Notes under the pieces: model-generated
The model's database searches: none
What the model was told of the DNA's origin: nothing
The model's input: only the letters and a program-made list of their open reading frames with translations
Shown here: positions 1-9,176 of the stretch, piece after piece
Numbering within the stretch: position 1 is the first letter of the stretch
How the letters are laid out: each line of letters starts with the position of its first letter
Translations under genes and position numbers: made by a program
IMG/VR virus record: IMGVR_UViG_3300028844_002816
Location: 1 to 22,466 of that record
Length of the DNA stretch: 22,466 nucleotides
From: a virus
Strand: one strand, 5' to 3'

Positions 1-7
1 ACAGATA

Positions 8-259
8 ATGCCGTTTATTGAAACAGAAGCTTCAGTTAGGTATGAAACAATTAATGGTCAAAGAGTACCAGTAATTACGCCTAAAACAGAAGTAACATTA
101 ACTAACACAGAAACAGGTCAAGAATATATGTCAGATGCAGAAGCTTTGGCAGATGTTCAAGACGCTAATACAGCCACTAAACCAGAACATATAAGAAGAG
201 ACGTAAATGTGACTGTAGAAGAGATAAAAATTGGCGCTGGGTTTAATATCAGCGATTGA
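8..259 (+). CDS. Small conserved phage protein, probably in the structural block
   Basis: An 83-residue acidic protein with no signal peptide or membrane segment. It is rich in Thr, Val and Glu and reads as short beta-strand segments, for example around residues 9-35 and the VNVTVEEIKIGAGF stretch near the end. I do not recognise a catalytic motif. The ATG at 8 overlaps a TAA at 6-8 in the TAATG pattern used throughout this phage, which suggests an upstream gene ends here, but only seven bases of it are in view. The gene that follows after 33 bases is a virion-type protein, so a small head or tail component is a reasonable inference only. Length and composition fit a true coding region. Confidence 0.75.
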   Translation: MPFIETEASVRYETINGQRVPVITPKTEVTLTNTETGQEYMSDAEALADVQDANTATKPEHIRRDVNVTVEEIKIGAGFNISD

Positions 260-292
260 TTATTAAAGAAAAACCGAGTAAATTAGTAAACT

Positions 293-1783
293 ATGGGATT
301 ATTTAAAAAAGCAAGAAAATTTGTTAAAAAAATTATACCGAAGGAAATACGTCCTTTTATACCTTATATTGCAGCTGCTTTTGGTCCAGCTGGTTTAGCA
401 GGCACAAAATTTGCAACTTTAAATCCTGCTTTTCAAAAAGCTATTCTTGCAGGTGGTACTAAATTTGCTACAGACGATGAAGCAGATTTAAAAGACATTG
501 GTGTTACAGCTGCATTAGCTGCAGCTCCTACTGCTTTAGATCAATTTGCAGGTCCTACGGGTCCTGATCCACAAGGAATAATGGGTACATTAAGAAAAGG
601 TTCTAGAGCGCTTGCACAAAAAGCAAAAGATAGTCCTTACTTAACAATGGGTGCACAAGCTGGTACAGATGCTGCAATTAAACAAGCAGAATTAGATAAA
701 GATGCATTAGAAAAATATAATGCAGATTTACTTTCACAAGGAATAAAAGATAAAGGTGCAAGAAGAAGTGCTATCTTTGATATATTTATAAACGCTGGCC
801 ACGATTCAGATGATGTTAATATAATGTTAGATAAATATGGTTACGCAGATGGTGGTAGAGCAGGATATAGATATGGTAAAAGTGTTAAAAAGAAAAAAAC
901 TTCTATCAATAAAAAAGCTCCTCCATCGGCTGGAATTATGTCAGTTACCGAAGTAGACGCAGAAATAGATAAGGATGATGATAAAGATCAAATGTCTATG
1001 AAAGAATTTGTAGAAATGATGAAAGGTGGTGATGAAGATGAAGGAATGTCATTAGGAGATAGTTTAGATTACGCAAAACAAGGTTTAGGTATGTTACAAG
1101 GAGATGTTGCTCCTGTTCCTATAATGAGATTCGCGGACGGTGGATTTGGTGGTATTACAGAAGCCGTTACAAACATAGAAGAAAAACCAAAAGAATTTTT
1201 AGTAGATAAATTAAAAGTAACAGTACAACCAGGTCAATCAGAAATGAGAGCTATTATAGAAGCAATGTACAATGATATGGATGGTTTAATGCCTGAAGAC
1301 AGAAAAAGAGAGTTTTATGAATTATATGCTCCACAAATGTATAGAAATGGAGAAATGGAAAAACCAGAGTTTGAATTTATACAAACAGAAATATTAGATA
1401 AAGAAAAACCAGAAATGAAAGATGGTGGAAGTGTTACGTTTGAAGAATTTTTAGATATGAGACAAAAAGAAGATAAGCAAAGATCAAAAGATATGTTGTT
1501 TAAAGATTACGAAGAATATAAAAGAAGAGAAAAAATAAAAGAAGAAAAAACTATGGCTAAAGATGGTGGTATAATGAATTTAGGTGGTAAAGAAATGGAT
1601 ATGAGAGGTGGAGGTTTTATACCTATTGGTAAAAAAGAAAGAGCAGACGATGTTCCTGCTAGACTTTCTAAAAATGAATTTGTAATGACAGCAGATGCTG
1701 TCAGAGCAGCAGGTGGTGGTAGTGTAAATAAAGGGGCGAAAAGAATGTATAATTTAATGAACAATTTGGAGGCAAGAGTATAA
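293..1783 (+). CDS. Virion-associated protein with repeated DGG motifs
   Basis: A 496-residue protein. The first 45 residues are basic and then hydrophobic (KKIIPKEIRPFIPYIAAAFG), and an Ala/Gly-rich region runs to about residue 95. The rest is built of acidic, Met-rich segments separated by DGG motifs at residues 186-188, 282-284, 377-379 and 424-426, followed by a GGG at about 438. The C-terminal 48 residues (about 449-496) carry the block ARLSKNEFVMTADAV, then RAAGGGSVNKGAKRMYNLM. From memory this ending recurs in structural proteins of uncultured marine and SAR11-type phages. The biochemical role is not known to me. The next gene starts on the last base of this stop codon, so the two are probably translationally coupled. 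A virion role is inferred from the neighbours. Confidence 0.82.
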   Translation: MGLFKKARKFVKKIIPKEIRPFIPYIAAAFGPAGLAGTKFATLNPAFQKAILAGGTKFATDDEADLKDIGVTAALAAAPTALDQFAGPTGPDPQGIMGTLRKGSRALAQKAKDSPYLTMGAQAGTDAAIKQAELDKDALEKYNADLLSQGIKDKGARRSAIFDIFINAGHDSDDVNIMLDKYGYADGGRAGYRYGKSVKKKKTSINKKAPPSAGIMSVTEVDAEIDKDDDKDQMSMKEFVEMMKGGDEDEGMSLGDSLDYAKQGLGMLQGDVAPVPIMRFADGGFGGITEAVTNIEEKPKEFLVDKLKVTVQPGQSEMRAIIEAMYNDMDGLMPEDRKREFYELYAPQMYRNGEMEKPEFEFIQTEILDKEKPEMKDGGSVTFEEFLDMRQKEDKQRSKDMLFKDYEEYKRREKIKEEKTMAKDGGIMNLGGKEMDMRGGGFIPIGKKERADDVPARLSKNEFVMTADAVRAAGGGSVNKGAKRMYNLMNNLEARV

Positions 1784-2310
1784 TGGCAATACTAAAAAAA
1801 ATAAGAAGTGGTGTAGATAAAGTAAGGAAAAAATATATTCCTACTTTTGGAGAGCAATTTGATAAAGCAAAAAAAGAAGGTAAAAAAACTTTTACTTCTA
1901 CTAGAGATGATAAGAAAAAAGGAAAATTAGAATACTCTACTGAAACAAAAGCTGAAAGATCTAAAGCTCAAAAAAGAATGTCTAATAGAGAAAGAGCTAG
2001 AGTTGGAGATACTAGTAAACAACTTTCTGAAAAAGGTGCAGCTTTTAAATTAGCTAAAAAATCTGGTAAAGATACTTTTACTCATAAGGGTAAAAAATAT
2101 ACAACTCTACTTAAAGGTGAAAAAAAGAAAAAACCTTTAATTACAGGTAAAGGTTTTAATAAAAAAATTAATATCTCTAAACCTGAACTATCGGGTAAGA
2201 CTTCTAAAAAAATTAAAAAAGCAGTTAGAGGTGACGATTATAGAGATGTGTCTGCTCGTAAGGGTGGTTTAATAAGAGGATTACCTAAATTAGCTACTAA
2301 AGGATATTAA
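1783..2310 (+). CDS. Lysine-rich protein with an internal duplication, structural block
   Basis: A 175-residue, extremely basic protein in which roughly a third of residues are Lys or Arg. It contains two copies of one motif: FDKAKKEGKKTFT at residues 26-38 and FKLAKKSGKDTFT at 88-100. The second copy is followed by HKGKKYTT. The same kind of AKKxGKxTFTxxGKxYTT stretch is familiar from small phage structural proteins, but I cannot assign a function. High charge could mean packaged-DNA contact, which is inference. The ATG overlaps the upstream TAA by one base, and the stop TAA overlaps the next ATG by one base, so it sits inside a tightly coupled virion gene row. It has no membrane segment and no cysteine. 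Confidence 0.8.
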   Translation: MAILKKIRSGVDKVRKKYIPTFGEQFDKAKKEGKKTFTSTRDDKKKGKLEYSTETKAERSKAQKRMSNRERARVGDTSKQLSEKGAAFKLAKKSGKDTFTHKGKKYTTLLKGEKKKKPLITGKGFNKKINISKPELSGKTSKKIKKAVRGDDYRDVSARKGGLIRGLPKLATKGY

Positions 2311-4196
2311 TGGCAATAACAGAAACTAGACAGTATAGAGAACCCTTTGTAGAAGCCGCCGGTCTAGGTGTAACTAATGAAGGCTTAAGATTATTAGGTC
2401 AAACATTACCTACTTCTACATACACCGGTTCACAATTCGTTGCTGGCCAATCAGGTTTAGAAACAGCTGCAGCACAAGCCGCGGCTAATCTTGGTCAATT
2501 AACGGGTACAGGAGCGGGAACCGGAACAGGTTCAATCCAATCTTACATGTCGCCTTACCAACAAGAGGTTATTGATGCGTCGTTAGCATCAATGGAAAGA
2601 CAACAAGCTAAAGGTTTAGGTGCATTAAGAAATCAAGCAGTTCAAGCTGGAGCTTTTGGTGGTGGTAGAGAAGCTGCAATGATGGGTGAGTATCAAGCAA
2701 GTGCTGATATGGCTAGAGCAATGCAAGAATCTCAATTACTGCAACAAGGTTTTCAAGATGCCTCACAAAGAAGAGCAACAGATTTAGCAGCACAACAAGG
2801 TTTAGGTACATACCAAACTCAATTAGGTGGAACACAAAGACAATTAACACAAGCTAATTTAGCAGCACAACAAGAAGCAGCTAGAGAAGCAGCGTTTGCA
2901 GATTACACTAGACTAGGTTTAGTTGGTCCACAACTTGCATCAGTAATTGGTGGATTCCCAGCTGCAACACAAGTTCAATCAACTCCTCCTCCAAGCACAA
3001 CACAACAATTACTAGGACTAGGTATTGGTGCTGCAGGATTAGGTGGAGCTATTAATATTGAACAAGTAATGATAGAGTTTCCCGATGCAACTTTAGAAGA
3101 ACAAATAAAAATAGCAGGACAAAGATTAGGAAGTGAAGAATCATTTTTAGATAATTCTGGAATTGGATCAGTTTTAAAAACAATAGGAAATTTAGGTTTA
3201 GATGCTACTTCTTCAATTATGGATACAGCTATCAATGTTCCAATTAATACAGTAGGTAGATTGTTTGGTTATAACCCAGGTTTATCAGCTAATAAAAATG
3301 TTGAAGAAATTAAAAAAGGAATATTTGGAGATAACGCAGAAATATATGATCCAAATGATCCAGATAGAGATGAAGATGCTAATCCTAATGTAGCAGAGTT
3401 TTTTGGTATTAATACTAGCGCTGAAAGTACAAAAGATAGAAGAGAAAAAGACGCTAAAGAATTAATTGAAATTGAAAAAAATAAAATAAAAAAAGCAGAA
3501 GGAACTGGTACAGGCGCAGGTACAGGTGGAGATGGTACAGGTTTAAACAATTTTCAAGAAAAATCTGATAAAGATGTTATGCAAGAGTATATGGATATGT
3601 TTAAAGAAACTCTTGGTGGCGACAAAGATGAATTAAATAGACAACGATATTTAGAAATTGCTAAATTTGGTGCTAATATATTAGCACAACCTGGAGGACA
3701 ATCTTTAGGAGAAGTTGTAGGTAAAGCAGGTGGACCAGCATTAGAAGGTTTTTCTAAAATAGAAGAAGCTGAAAGAGCAGCAGATAGACAAGCTAAAACA
3801 TTAGGATTCCAAGCAGCTTTAAAAGAATTAGAACCTGGATCACTTGAAAAAAATGCAAAAGCATTAGCTAGATTAACTAACACTACTGTAGCAGAAGCTG
3901 CAAAAACAATATCTCAAAATGCTTCTGCTGGAAGAAATAGAATGGATAATATTAAATTAATTTATGAATCTTTAAGTCAAGAAACATCTCCAGGAATAGC
4001 ATTAAAAGTTAGTACATTTATGACAGACAATAGTATTTCTCCAGCTAAAGTTTCTAAACATCCTGATCCTACTCAAACAACTGGCGATGAAGTAACTAAT
4101 CAATATTATTATTTTGAAAAAGAAGGTCCCGGAGGAGAATTTTTTGGTAAATGGGATGGAAAAAAATTCTTATTACCAGGTGAAGAAGGTTTTTAA
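2310..4196 (+). CDS. Large Gly/Gln/Ala-rich structural protein, likely internal virion or tail component
   Basis: A 628-residue protein. Residues about 20-220 are rich in Ala, Gln and Gly with long helical, coiled-coil-like stretches (ALRNQAVQAGAFGGGREAAMMGEYQ). A low-complexity Gly-Thr run sits at about 65-75, and a second Gly/Thr linker lies at about 399-413. Residues 235-250 form a glycine-rich hydrophobic patch that could contact membrane. The C-terminal part, from about 420, is helical with a mixed charge pattern. The middle (3330-3500) is acidic. The composition resembles internal core or ejection proteins of short-tailed phages, but no named family is visible. It overlaps the upstream stop by one base and lies 13 bases before the giant gene, matching the T7-like order of successive internal virion proteins. 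This is inference from size, order and composition. Confidence 0.8.
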   Translation: MAITETRQYREPFVEAAGLGVTNEGLRLLGQTLPTSTYTGSQFVAGQSGLETAAAQAAANLGQLTGTGAGTGTGSIQSYMSPYQQEVIDASLASMERQQAKGLGALRNQAVQAGAFGGGREAAMMGEYQASADMARAMQESQLLQQGFQDASQRRATDLAAQQGLGTYQTQLGGTQRQLTQANLAAQQEAAREAAFADYTRLGLVGPQLASVIGGFPAATQVQSTPPPSTTQQLLGLGIGAAGLGGAINIEQVMIEFPDATLEEQIKIAGQRLGSEESFLDNSGIGSVLKTIGNLGLDATSSIMDTAINVPINTVGRLFGYNPGLSANKNVEEIKKGIFGDNAEIYDPNDPDRDEDANPNVAEFFGINTSAESTKDRREKDAKELIEIEKNKIKKAEGTGTGAGTGGDGTGLNNFQEKSDKDVMQEYMDMFKETLGGDKDELNRQRYLEIAKFGANILAQPGGQSLGEVVGKAGGPALEGFSKIEEAERAADRQAKTLGFQAALKELEPGSLEKNAKALARLTNTTVAEAAKTISQNASAGRNRMDNIKLIYESLSQETSPGIALKVSTFMTDNSISPAKVSKHPDPTQTTGDEVTNQYYYFEKEGPGGEFFGKWDGKKFLLPGEEGF

Positions 4197-4209
4197 TATA
4201 GGAGGATAA

Positions 4210-7200
4210 ATGCCGATTACTCCATTAAGTTTAGAGGAATCTAAAAAGAAAAAAGAAGATGAAGAAGTTGGCTTTTTTGAATCAGCACTTGCTGGTGTAG
4301 CCACAGGTCTTTGGAATATACCAAAAGGTTTTGTATCGTTAGGTGCAGAACTATTTGATTTAGTAGGAGATACTAATACTGCTAAAGGTGTGGAACAATG
4401 GTTTGATGATGTCAATCCTTTTGACGATGAAGCTGAAGCAAGAACCATAGGTAAAATTACTCAAGCATTAACACAGATAGGTATACCTGCTGTCCAAGGT
4501 TATAAGATAGGATCTAAATTAGCTGCTAAAGCATTACAAGCTAAAAAAGGTAGTAAGTATATGAGTATGGGTAAGATAGGGTCTAAAATTATGAGCCCTA
4601 CTGCAGGTGGTGTAGTTGGAGGTGGTATTGGAGAAGCATTGGTAGCCGATGAAGATATAGGTACATTTGCTGATATGGCTAGAGGTACATCACTAGAACC
4701 TTATGCTATTACTATGATGGATAAAGAAGAAAAAGAAAGTGGTAGACAAGATGCATATAGAAAATTAAAAAACAGATTAAAGTTTGGTACTGAAGGTGCT
4801 TTATTTAATTTAGGTATTATTGGTGCAGGAAAAGGAATTAAAGCATTAAGAGGTTCAGGAGATAAAGTATTAGATGAATACTCATCTAATTCTATTAAAC
4901 AAAACTTTGAAAAGTTTGGAGAGTTTGGAATGTCTGCCAAAGGAGCTGGACCAAGAAGTACATTTGAAACTAAAGAATATTATGATGGTATGAAAAAAGC
5001 TGCAAATGTTGCAGCTACAAATAGTGTAAAAGAAATAGACACAAGTCTTAAAAATTTAGGTGATGAATTTTATGATCAATATTTAAATACAAGAAAAGGT
5101 ATTAATGAAACAAGGACAGGCCAAGAAATCTTTAGAGCCGATCTACAAGAGATTGTAAGTCCTACTAGTAAAAATTCACAAAGACTTTTAAATCCAGAAT
5201 CTAAAGCAAGAGTAGCAAAAGAACTAGATGCTGTAAAACAATTTAAAGAACTAGAAGAAGAGTTAGTAGATTTAGGTAGAGAACTAGATGGAGGAAAAGC
5301 CATTAGTGATGAACAAATTAGTAAAAAGTTATTAGAAGTTAATTCTAAAAAAGAAATTTTAAAAAGTAAAGTTCCTAATATAGAAGATTTGTCTAAATCT
5401 ATTTCGGAAAAAGGAGCTTTTACTGTTAAAGATTATGTAGAAATTGGAAAAGAATCTGATGCGTTTAAAAAGATTTTAGATAAAGTTAAAAGTGTTGGTG
5501 GAGATTCTACAAAATTAAGAGATGCAATTGTCAATGCAAGACTATCTATTGATAATATGTCTAGTAGATTATATTTACAAAATTTAGATGGTGAAACTGC
5601 TAAAGGAATTGCAGATAATTTTGGAAGATATACTACTACAGTTTATCAAGGTTTTGAACAAAAGGGTTTATTAGGATTTAATAAATACAAACCTACCGAA
5701 GAAATAATTGAAAGAAGTAAAGAAAAATATGTAAAGTATAGAATTGAAGAACTTCAAAGCACAGGAAGGCCAATTGATTCTGATACAATTTTAAAAGAAG
5801 CAGACGAAGAAGTTAGAAAATTTGCATCTAAAATAGCAAGTGATGAAGTTACACCTTATGATTTAGGAAATGCAAATGTAAGTGCAGAAGAATTAAAAAA
5901 TGTAAAAATAGATAATTCTATTTTAAAAAGAAAAGTTTTAAATCCTTGGCAAGAAGAATTATTTGGAGTTATTAAAGATCCTTCTTATACTTTTTTTGCA
6001 ACAGTGGGTAAACAAGCAAATTTAAACTACACATTAGATTATTTGAATAGTATTGCTAGACAGGGATCAGGACCCAATGGCTTTATTAAATCTGTAGACG
6101 AAGTAGAAGATGCAATATTAAAAAGTAAATATGGTTTTAGTAGAGAAATGGCTACAGCTAGAAGAGCTGAATTAATACAAAAAGGTTCTGCTGGAGAAAA
6201 AGAACTTATTGAACTTAATGAGCAATTAGCTAGAGCAAATACTGAAGCTATGTCAACACTATCTAATCCAAACAAATATAAAAAATATGTAAATACCACT
6301 AGTGTACCTACTCCATTAGATGGTAAATATATTAAAGCACCTACTTACGATCAAATTTTAGATGTAACTAGTGATTGGTTAAATAAAAGTAGTGTAGGAA
6401 CTTTTTATAAATATGCAGTTCTTACTCCTAAAGCAGGATCTCAAATTGCAAAAACAATTTTATCACCATTAACACATGTTAGAAATTTATTAAGTGCAGG
6501 AGCATTCGTAGCTGCGAATGGTGCAGCTTTTCCAAACTATGGAGATATTAAATTATTATTACCTCAATCATTAGGTGGATCTGGAGTTGCAAAACAAGCT
6601 TATGATCTTACAGGTAAAAGAATATTTGGAACCTTAAGCAAGGATGATGAAACATTAACACAAACATTATTAAAAGTTGGAGTAATAGATTCTGCTGTTC
6701 AACCTGGAGAAACTAAAAGATTATTAGGAGATATTCTTGTAGATCCAGCCGCAGTGGAAAGAGGGTTATATAATAAAGTTCCAAAAGATGTTGCAAGTAA
6801 AACTAAAAGAGGCTTGTTAAAAACATATGCTAAATTACAAGATGCATATGTAGCTGAAGATGATTTTTGGAAAATTATAAATTGGAACCTTGAAAAAAAT
6901 AGATACTCTGGAATTGCAAAAAATTTAGGTTTAAATAGTGATAATATTTTAAAAATTTTAGATGGAGATCAAGAGGCTATAAAAGCATTGGGAGATAATG
7001 GTCAAGCAATTGCAAGTTATTTTATAAAAAGAGCTCCAAGAATGGATTATATTAAAAGTGGTATAAATAACCAAGAAATTTATGAAAATTTTTTAAATGA
7101 AGTAGCAGGTAACTTAACAAGAAATCAAGTCCCTAACTATGCATACATTGGTAGAACAGGTAGAGCATTAAGACAAACTCCATTTGGAAACTTTATCGCT

Positions 7201-8556
7201 TTCCCATTGGAAATTATGAGAACAGGTAATAATATTTTACAACAATCCATAGATGACATCACTAGTGGTATCCCAGAATTAGTAGGACTAGGTTATAAAA
7301 GATTGTTTAGTTTTGGAGCAACAGTAGGTGGAGTTCCTTATGGTTTAACTGAAATGTTTAAAGCTAAAAATGATGTGACAGATAAAGAAATGCAGGCTTT
7401 AAGAAAATTTGTACCTGAATGGTCAGAAAATTCTACACTTTTACCTACTGGTAGAGATGAAGATGGTAACTTAAAATATATTGATTTTAGTTATATGAAC
7501 GCATACGATACTTTAATAAGACCTTTTAATGCAATACTTACTCAAATAGGAGAAGGTAATTTAAATAAAGAATCTTTAATGAAATCATTAGGAGAAGGTA
7601 TGATAGAAAGTAGTACTGAACTATTAAAACCTTATGCAACAGAATCTATTTTTACTGAAGCATTAATTGATTCTACTTTTAGAAGAGGTTATGGTAGATC
7701 AGGTAGAAGAATATGGAGCGAAGAAGATGAAACAATGGTTAAAATAGGAAAAGGAATGTTACATGTAGGTAAATCTTTAACACCTGGTTCTATTTCACAA
7801 ATGAAAAGATTGGGTCAAGCTGCAACAGGAACCACAGATAAATATGGTAATCTATATAATTTATCAGATGAGTTACCTGGACTGTGGGGTGGTAGAGAAA
7901 TAACTGCAGATCCAGCAAAAGCTTTAACATATATGACAACTAGATTTGGTTCTGATTTAAAAAAAGATAATAATTTATTTATAGGTCCTTTATTAAAAGG
8001 AGGAAGAGTAGATGCTGAAGATATTATTAATAAATATAAATATTCTGAATCTAGAAAATTTAATACTATGAAAGAAATGTATGCAAATATTGAAGCAGCT
8101 AGAGATTTAGGTGTGCCTGAATACAAAATAAGAAAAACAATAACTAGAAGAGGAATTCCTAAAGATGTTTTAAATAATTTATTTCAAGGAGTGTTTACTC
8201 CCGATAGACCTAATAAATTTTTTGTTACTAAAATGTCTCAAATAAATAGAGATTTAAATCAAAAAGAAGGAGTAAATTTACCTAATCCCTATTTTAAAGC
8301 TTTACCAGAAGTTAATGAATTAATAAATGGAAACAGAAGAATTAGTTTAAGTAATGGTAATTTATCTTTTTATAGAGAAAGAGATAATCAACAACAATCT
8401 TTAACTCCTATCGAACCATTAAAGTTACCACCATCTAATGCATCTGCAGCAGGAAAAACACCCGTACTAAATCCTGTAAATATTAATAACCAAGCAACAA
8501 CCGCGATCAGAGGACAACAACTGTTCAATGATCGAGACGAAATTACCTTTAGCTAA
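4210..8556 (+). CDS. Giant 1448-residue presumed internal virion / DNA-ejection protein
   Basis: This is the longest gene in the window. It is preceded by a near-perfect ribosome site AGGAGG at 4200-4205, four bases before the ATG. Near residue 20 is a Gly/Ala-rich amphipathic segment (ALAGVATGLWNIPKGFVSLG), and more hydrophobic Gly-rich patches occur around residues 95-150 and 195-215. Long charged coiled-coil-like stretches fill about 270-560. A conserved-looking block KTILSPLTHVRNLLSAGAF starts at residue 748. I recall similar blocks in large virion proteins of marine phages. No lysozyme, transglycosylase or peptidase motif was found by eye. Size, order after two other structural proteins and position before the lysis gene fit an ejection protein analogous to T7 gp16, but no sequence link to gp16 is claimed. 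A tail or capsid accessory role is possible. Confidence 0.82.
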   Translation: MPITPLSLEESKKKKEDEEVGFFESALAGVATGLWNIPKGFVSLGAELFDLVGDTNTAKGVEQWFDDVNPFDDEAEARTIGKITQALTQIGIPAVQGYKIGSKLAAKALQAKKGSKYMSMGKIGSKIMSPTAGGVVGGGIGEALVADEDIGTFADMARGTSLEPYAITMMDKEEKESGRQDAYRKLKNRLKFGTEGALFNLGIIGAGKGIKALRGSGDKVLDEYSSNSIKQNFEKFGEFGMSAKGAGPRSTFETKEYYDGMKKAANVAATNSVKEIDTSLKNLGDEFYDQYLNTRKGINETRTGQEIFRADLQEIVSPTSKNSQRLLNPESKARVAKELDAVKQFKELEEELVDLGRELDGGKAISDEQISKKLLEVNSKKEILKSKVPNIEDLSKSISEKGAFTVKDYVEIGKESDAFKKILDKVKSVGGDSTKLRDAIVNARLSIDNMSSRLYLQNLDGETAKGIADNFGRYTTTVYQGFEQKGLLGFNKYKPTEEIIERSKEKYVKYRIEELQSTGRPIDSDTILKEADEEVRKFASKIASDEVTPYDLGNANVSAEELKNVKIDNSILKRKVLNPWQEELFGVIKDPSYTFFATVGKQANLNYTLDYLNSIARQGSGPNGFIKSVDEVEDAILKSKYGFSREMATARRAELIQKGSAGEKELIELNEQLARANTEAMSTLSNPNKYKKYVNTTSVPTPLDGKYIKAPTYDQILDVTSDWLNKSSVGTFYKYAVLTPKAGSQIAKTILSPLTHVRNLLSAGAFVAANGAAFPNYGDIKLLLPQSLGGSGVAKQAYDLTGKRIFGTLSKDDETLTQTLLKVGVIDSAVQPGETKRLLGDILVDPAAVERGLYNKVPKDVASKTKRGLLKTYAKLQDAYVAEDDFWKIINWNLEKNRYSGIAKNLGLNSDNILKILDGDQEAIKALGDNGQAIASYFIKRAPRMDYIKSGINNQEIYENFLNEVAGNLTRNQVPNYAYIGRTGRALRQTPFGNFIAFPLEIMRTGNNILQQSIDDITSGIPELVGLGYKRLFSFGATVGGVPYGLTEMFKAKNDVTDKEMQALRKFVPEWSENSTLLPTGRDEDGNLKYIDFSYMNAYDTLIRPFNAILTQIGEGNLNKESLMKSLGEGMIESSTELLKPYATESIFTEALIDSTFRRGYGRSGRRIWSEEDETMVKIGKGMLHVGKSLTPGSISQMKRLGQAATGTTDKYGNLYNLSDELPGLWGGREITADPAKALTYMTTRFGSDLKKDNNLFIGPLLKGGRVDAEDIINKYKYSESRKFNTMKEMYANIEAARDLGVPEYKIRKTITRRGIPKDVLNNLFQGVFTPDRPNKFFVTKMSQINRDLNQKEGVNLPNPYFKALPEVNELINGNRRISLSNGNLSFYRERDNQQQSLTPIEPLKLPPSNASAAGKTPVLNPVNINNQATTAIRGQQLFNDRDEITFS

Positions 8557-8558
8557 TT

Positions 8559-9167
8559 ATGGCAATAGAACCCAAAAATACAAGAGAACATATCATATCA
8601 CTTTACGGACACGTGACCGGATTAAAAAAAGATATTTCACAGATTAAGAATAATCACTTGAAACATATCCACGAAGATGTAGAAAAATTGGGCGGTAAGA
8701 TAGACAAGGTCTATTGGGTTCTTTTAGCGGCAGCGGGAACTGCTGTACTTTTCGTGTTGGAAAAAAATCCTAACGCAGATCAAATAGAAAAATTAAAATT
8801 ACTTTGTGAAAATATACTGCAACCCGTGCGGGACCATTTTGGTAGAGTAAAGGTGACTAGCGGGTTCCGTTCAGTAGAGCTGTGCCTAGCCATAAATAGT
8901 TCAGCAAATAGCCAACATGCAAAAGCGGAGGCTTGCGATTTCGAATGTGTGGGAGTTGACAACGCAGAACTTGCTGATTGGATTAATAGAGAGCTTTCCT
9001 ATGATCAATTGATCGTCGAGTACTACACTCCTGGCGAACCCAATTCGGGCTGGATACATTGTAGTTGGATCGCAGAACAACCTAGAGCTAGTTTTTTATG
9101 GGCTTATAGATCTGAAGGTAAAACTAAATACAAGCCTATTCTTGGCAAAGCAAAAGATTTAGTATAA
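8559..9167 (+). CDS. Membrane-anchored M15-type peptidase (holin-like segment fused to endolysin)
   Basis: A 202-residue protein in two parts. Residues 1-50 are charged and helical (HIHEDVEKLGGKIDK). Residues 51-67 form one hydrophobic segment (VYWVLLAAAGTAVLFVL). From about 72 a peptidase M15_3-like domain (D-Ala-D-Ala carboxypeptidase / endolysin type) follows, with SGFRS at 101-105, the SxHxxxxAxD metal motif giving His120 and Asp127, and His167 in GWIHCSW as third zinc ligand. In relatives the holin-like part and the peptidase are usually separate. Here the usual N-terminal part of the peptidase domain appears to be missing at the junction. A positive N-terminus and single span predict the enzyme outside the inner membrane, where it would cut peptidoglycan. 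GC content is visibly higher than in the gene before it. It lies two bases after the 1448-residue gene. Confidence 0.85.
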   Translation: MAIEPKNTREHIISLYGHVTGLKKDISQIKNNHLKHIHEDVEKLGGKIDKVYWVLLAAAGTAVLFVLEKNPNADQIEKLKLLCENILQPVRDHFGRVKVTSGFRSVELCLAINSSANSQHAKAEACDFECVGVDNAELADWINRELSYDQLIVEYYTPGEPNSGWIHCSWIAEQPRASFLWAYRSEGKTKYKPILGKAKDLV

Positions 9168-9176
9168 ACAGCTCCA

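Noticed and set aside
2975-4448. Several long minus-strand open frames inside the structural genes (2975-3235, 3269-3550, 3554-3883, 4173-4448)
   Set aside because: They are mirror images of low-complexity Gly/Ala/Lys coding on the + strand, rich in Pro, Ser and Leu, with no ribosome sites or gene-like neighbours.
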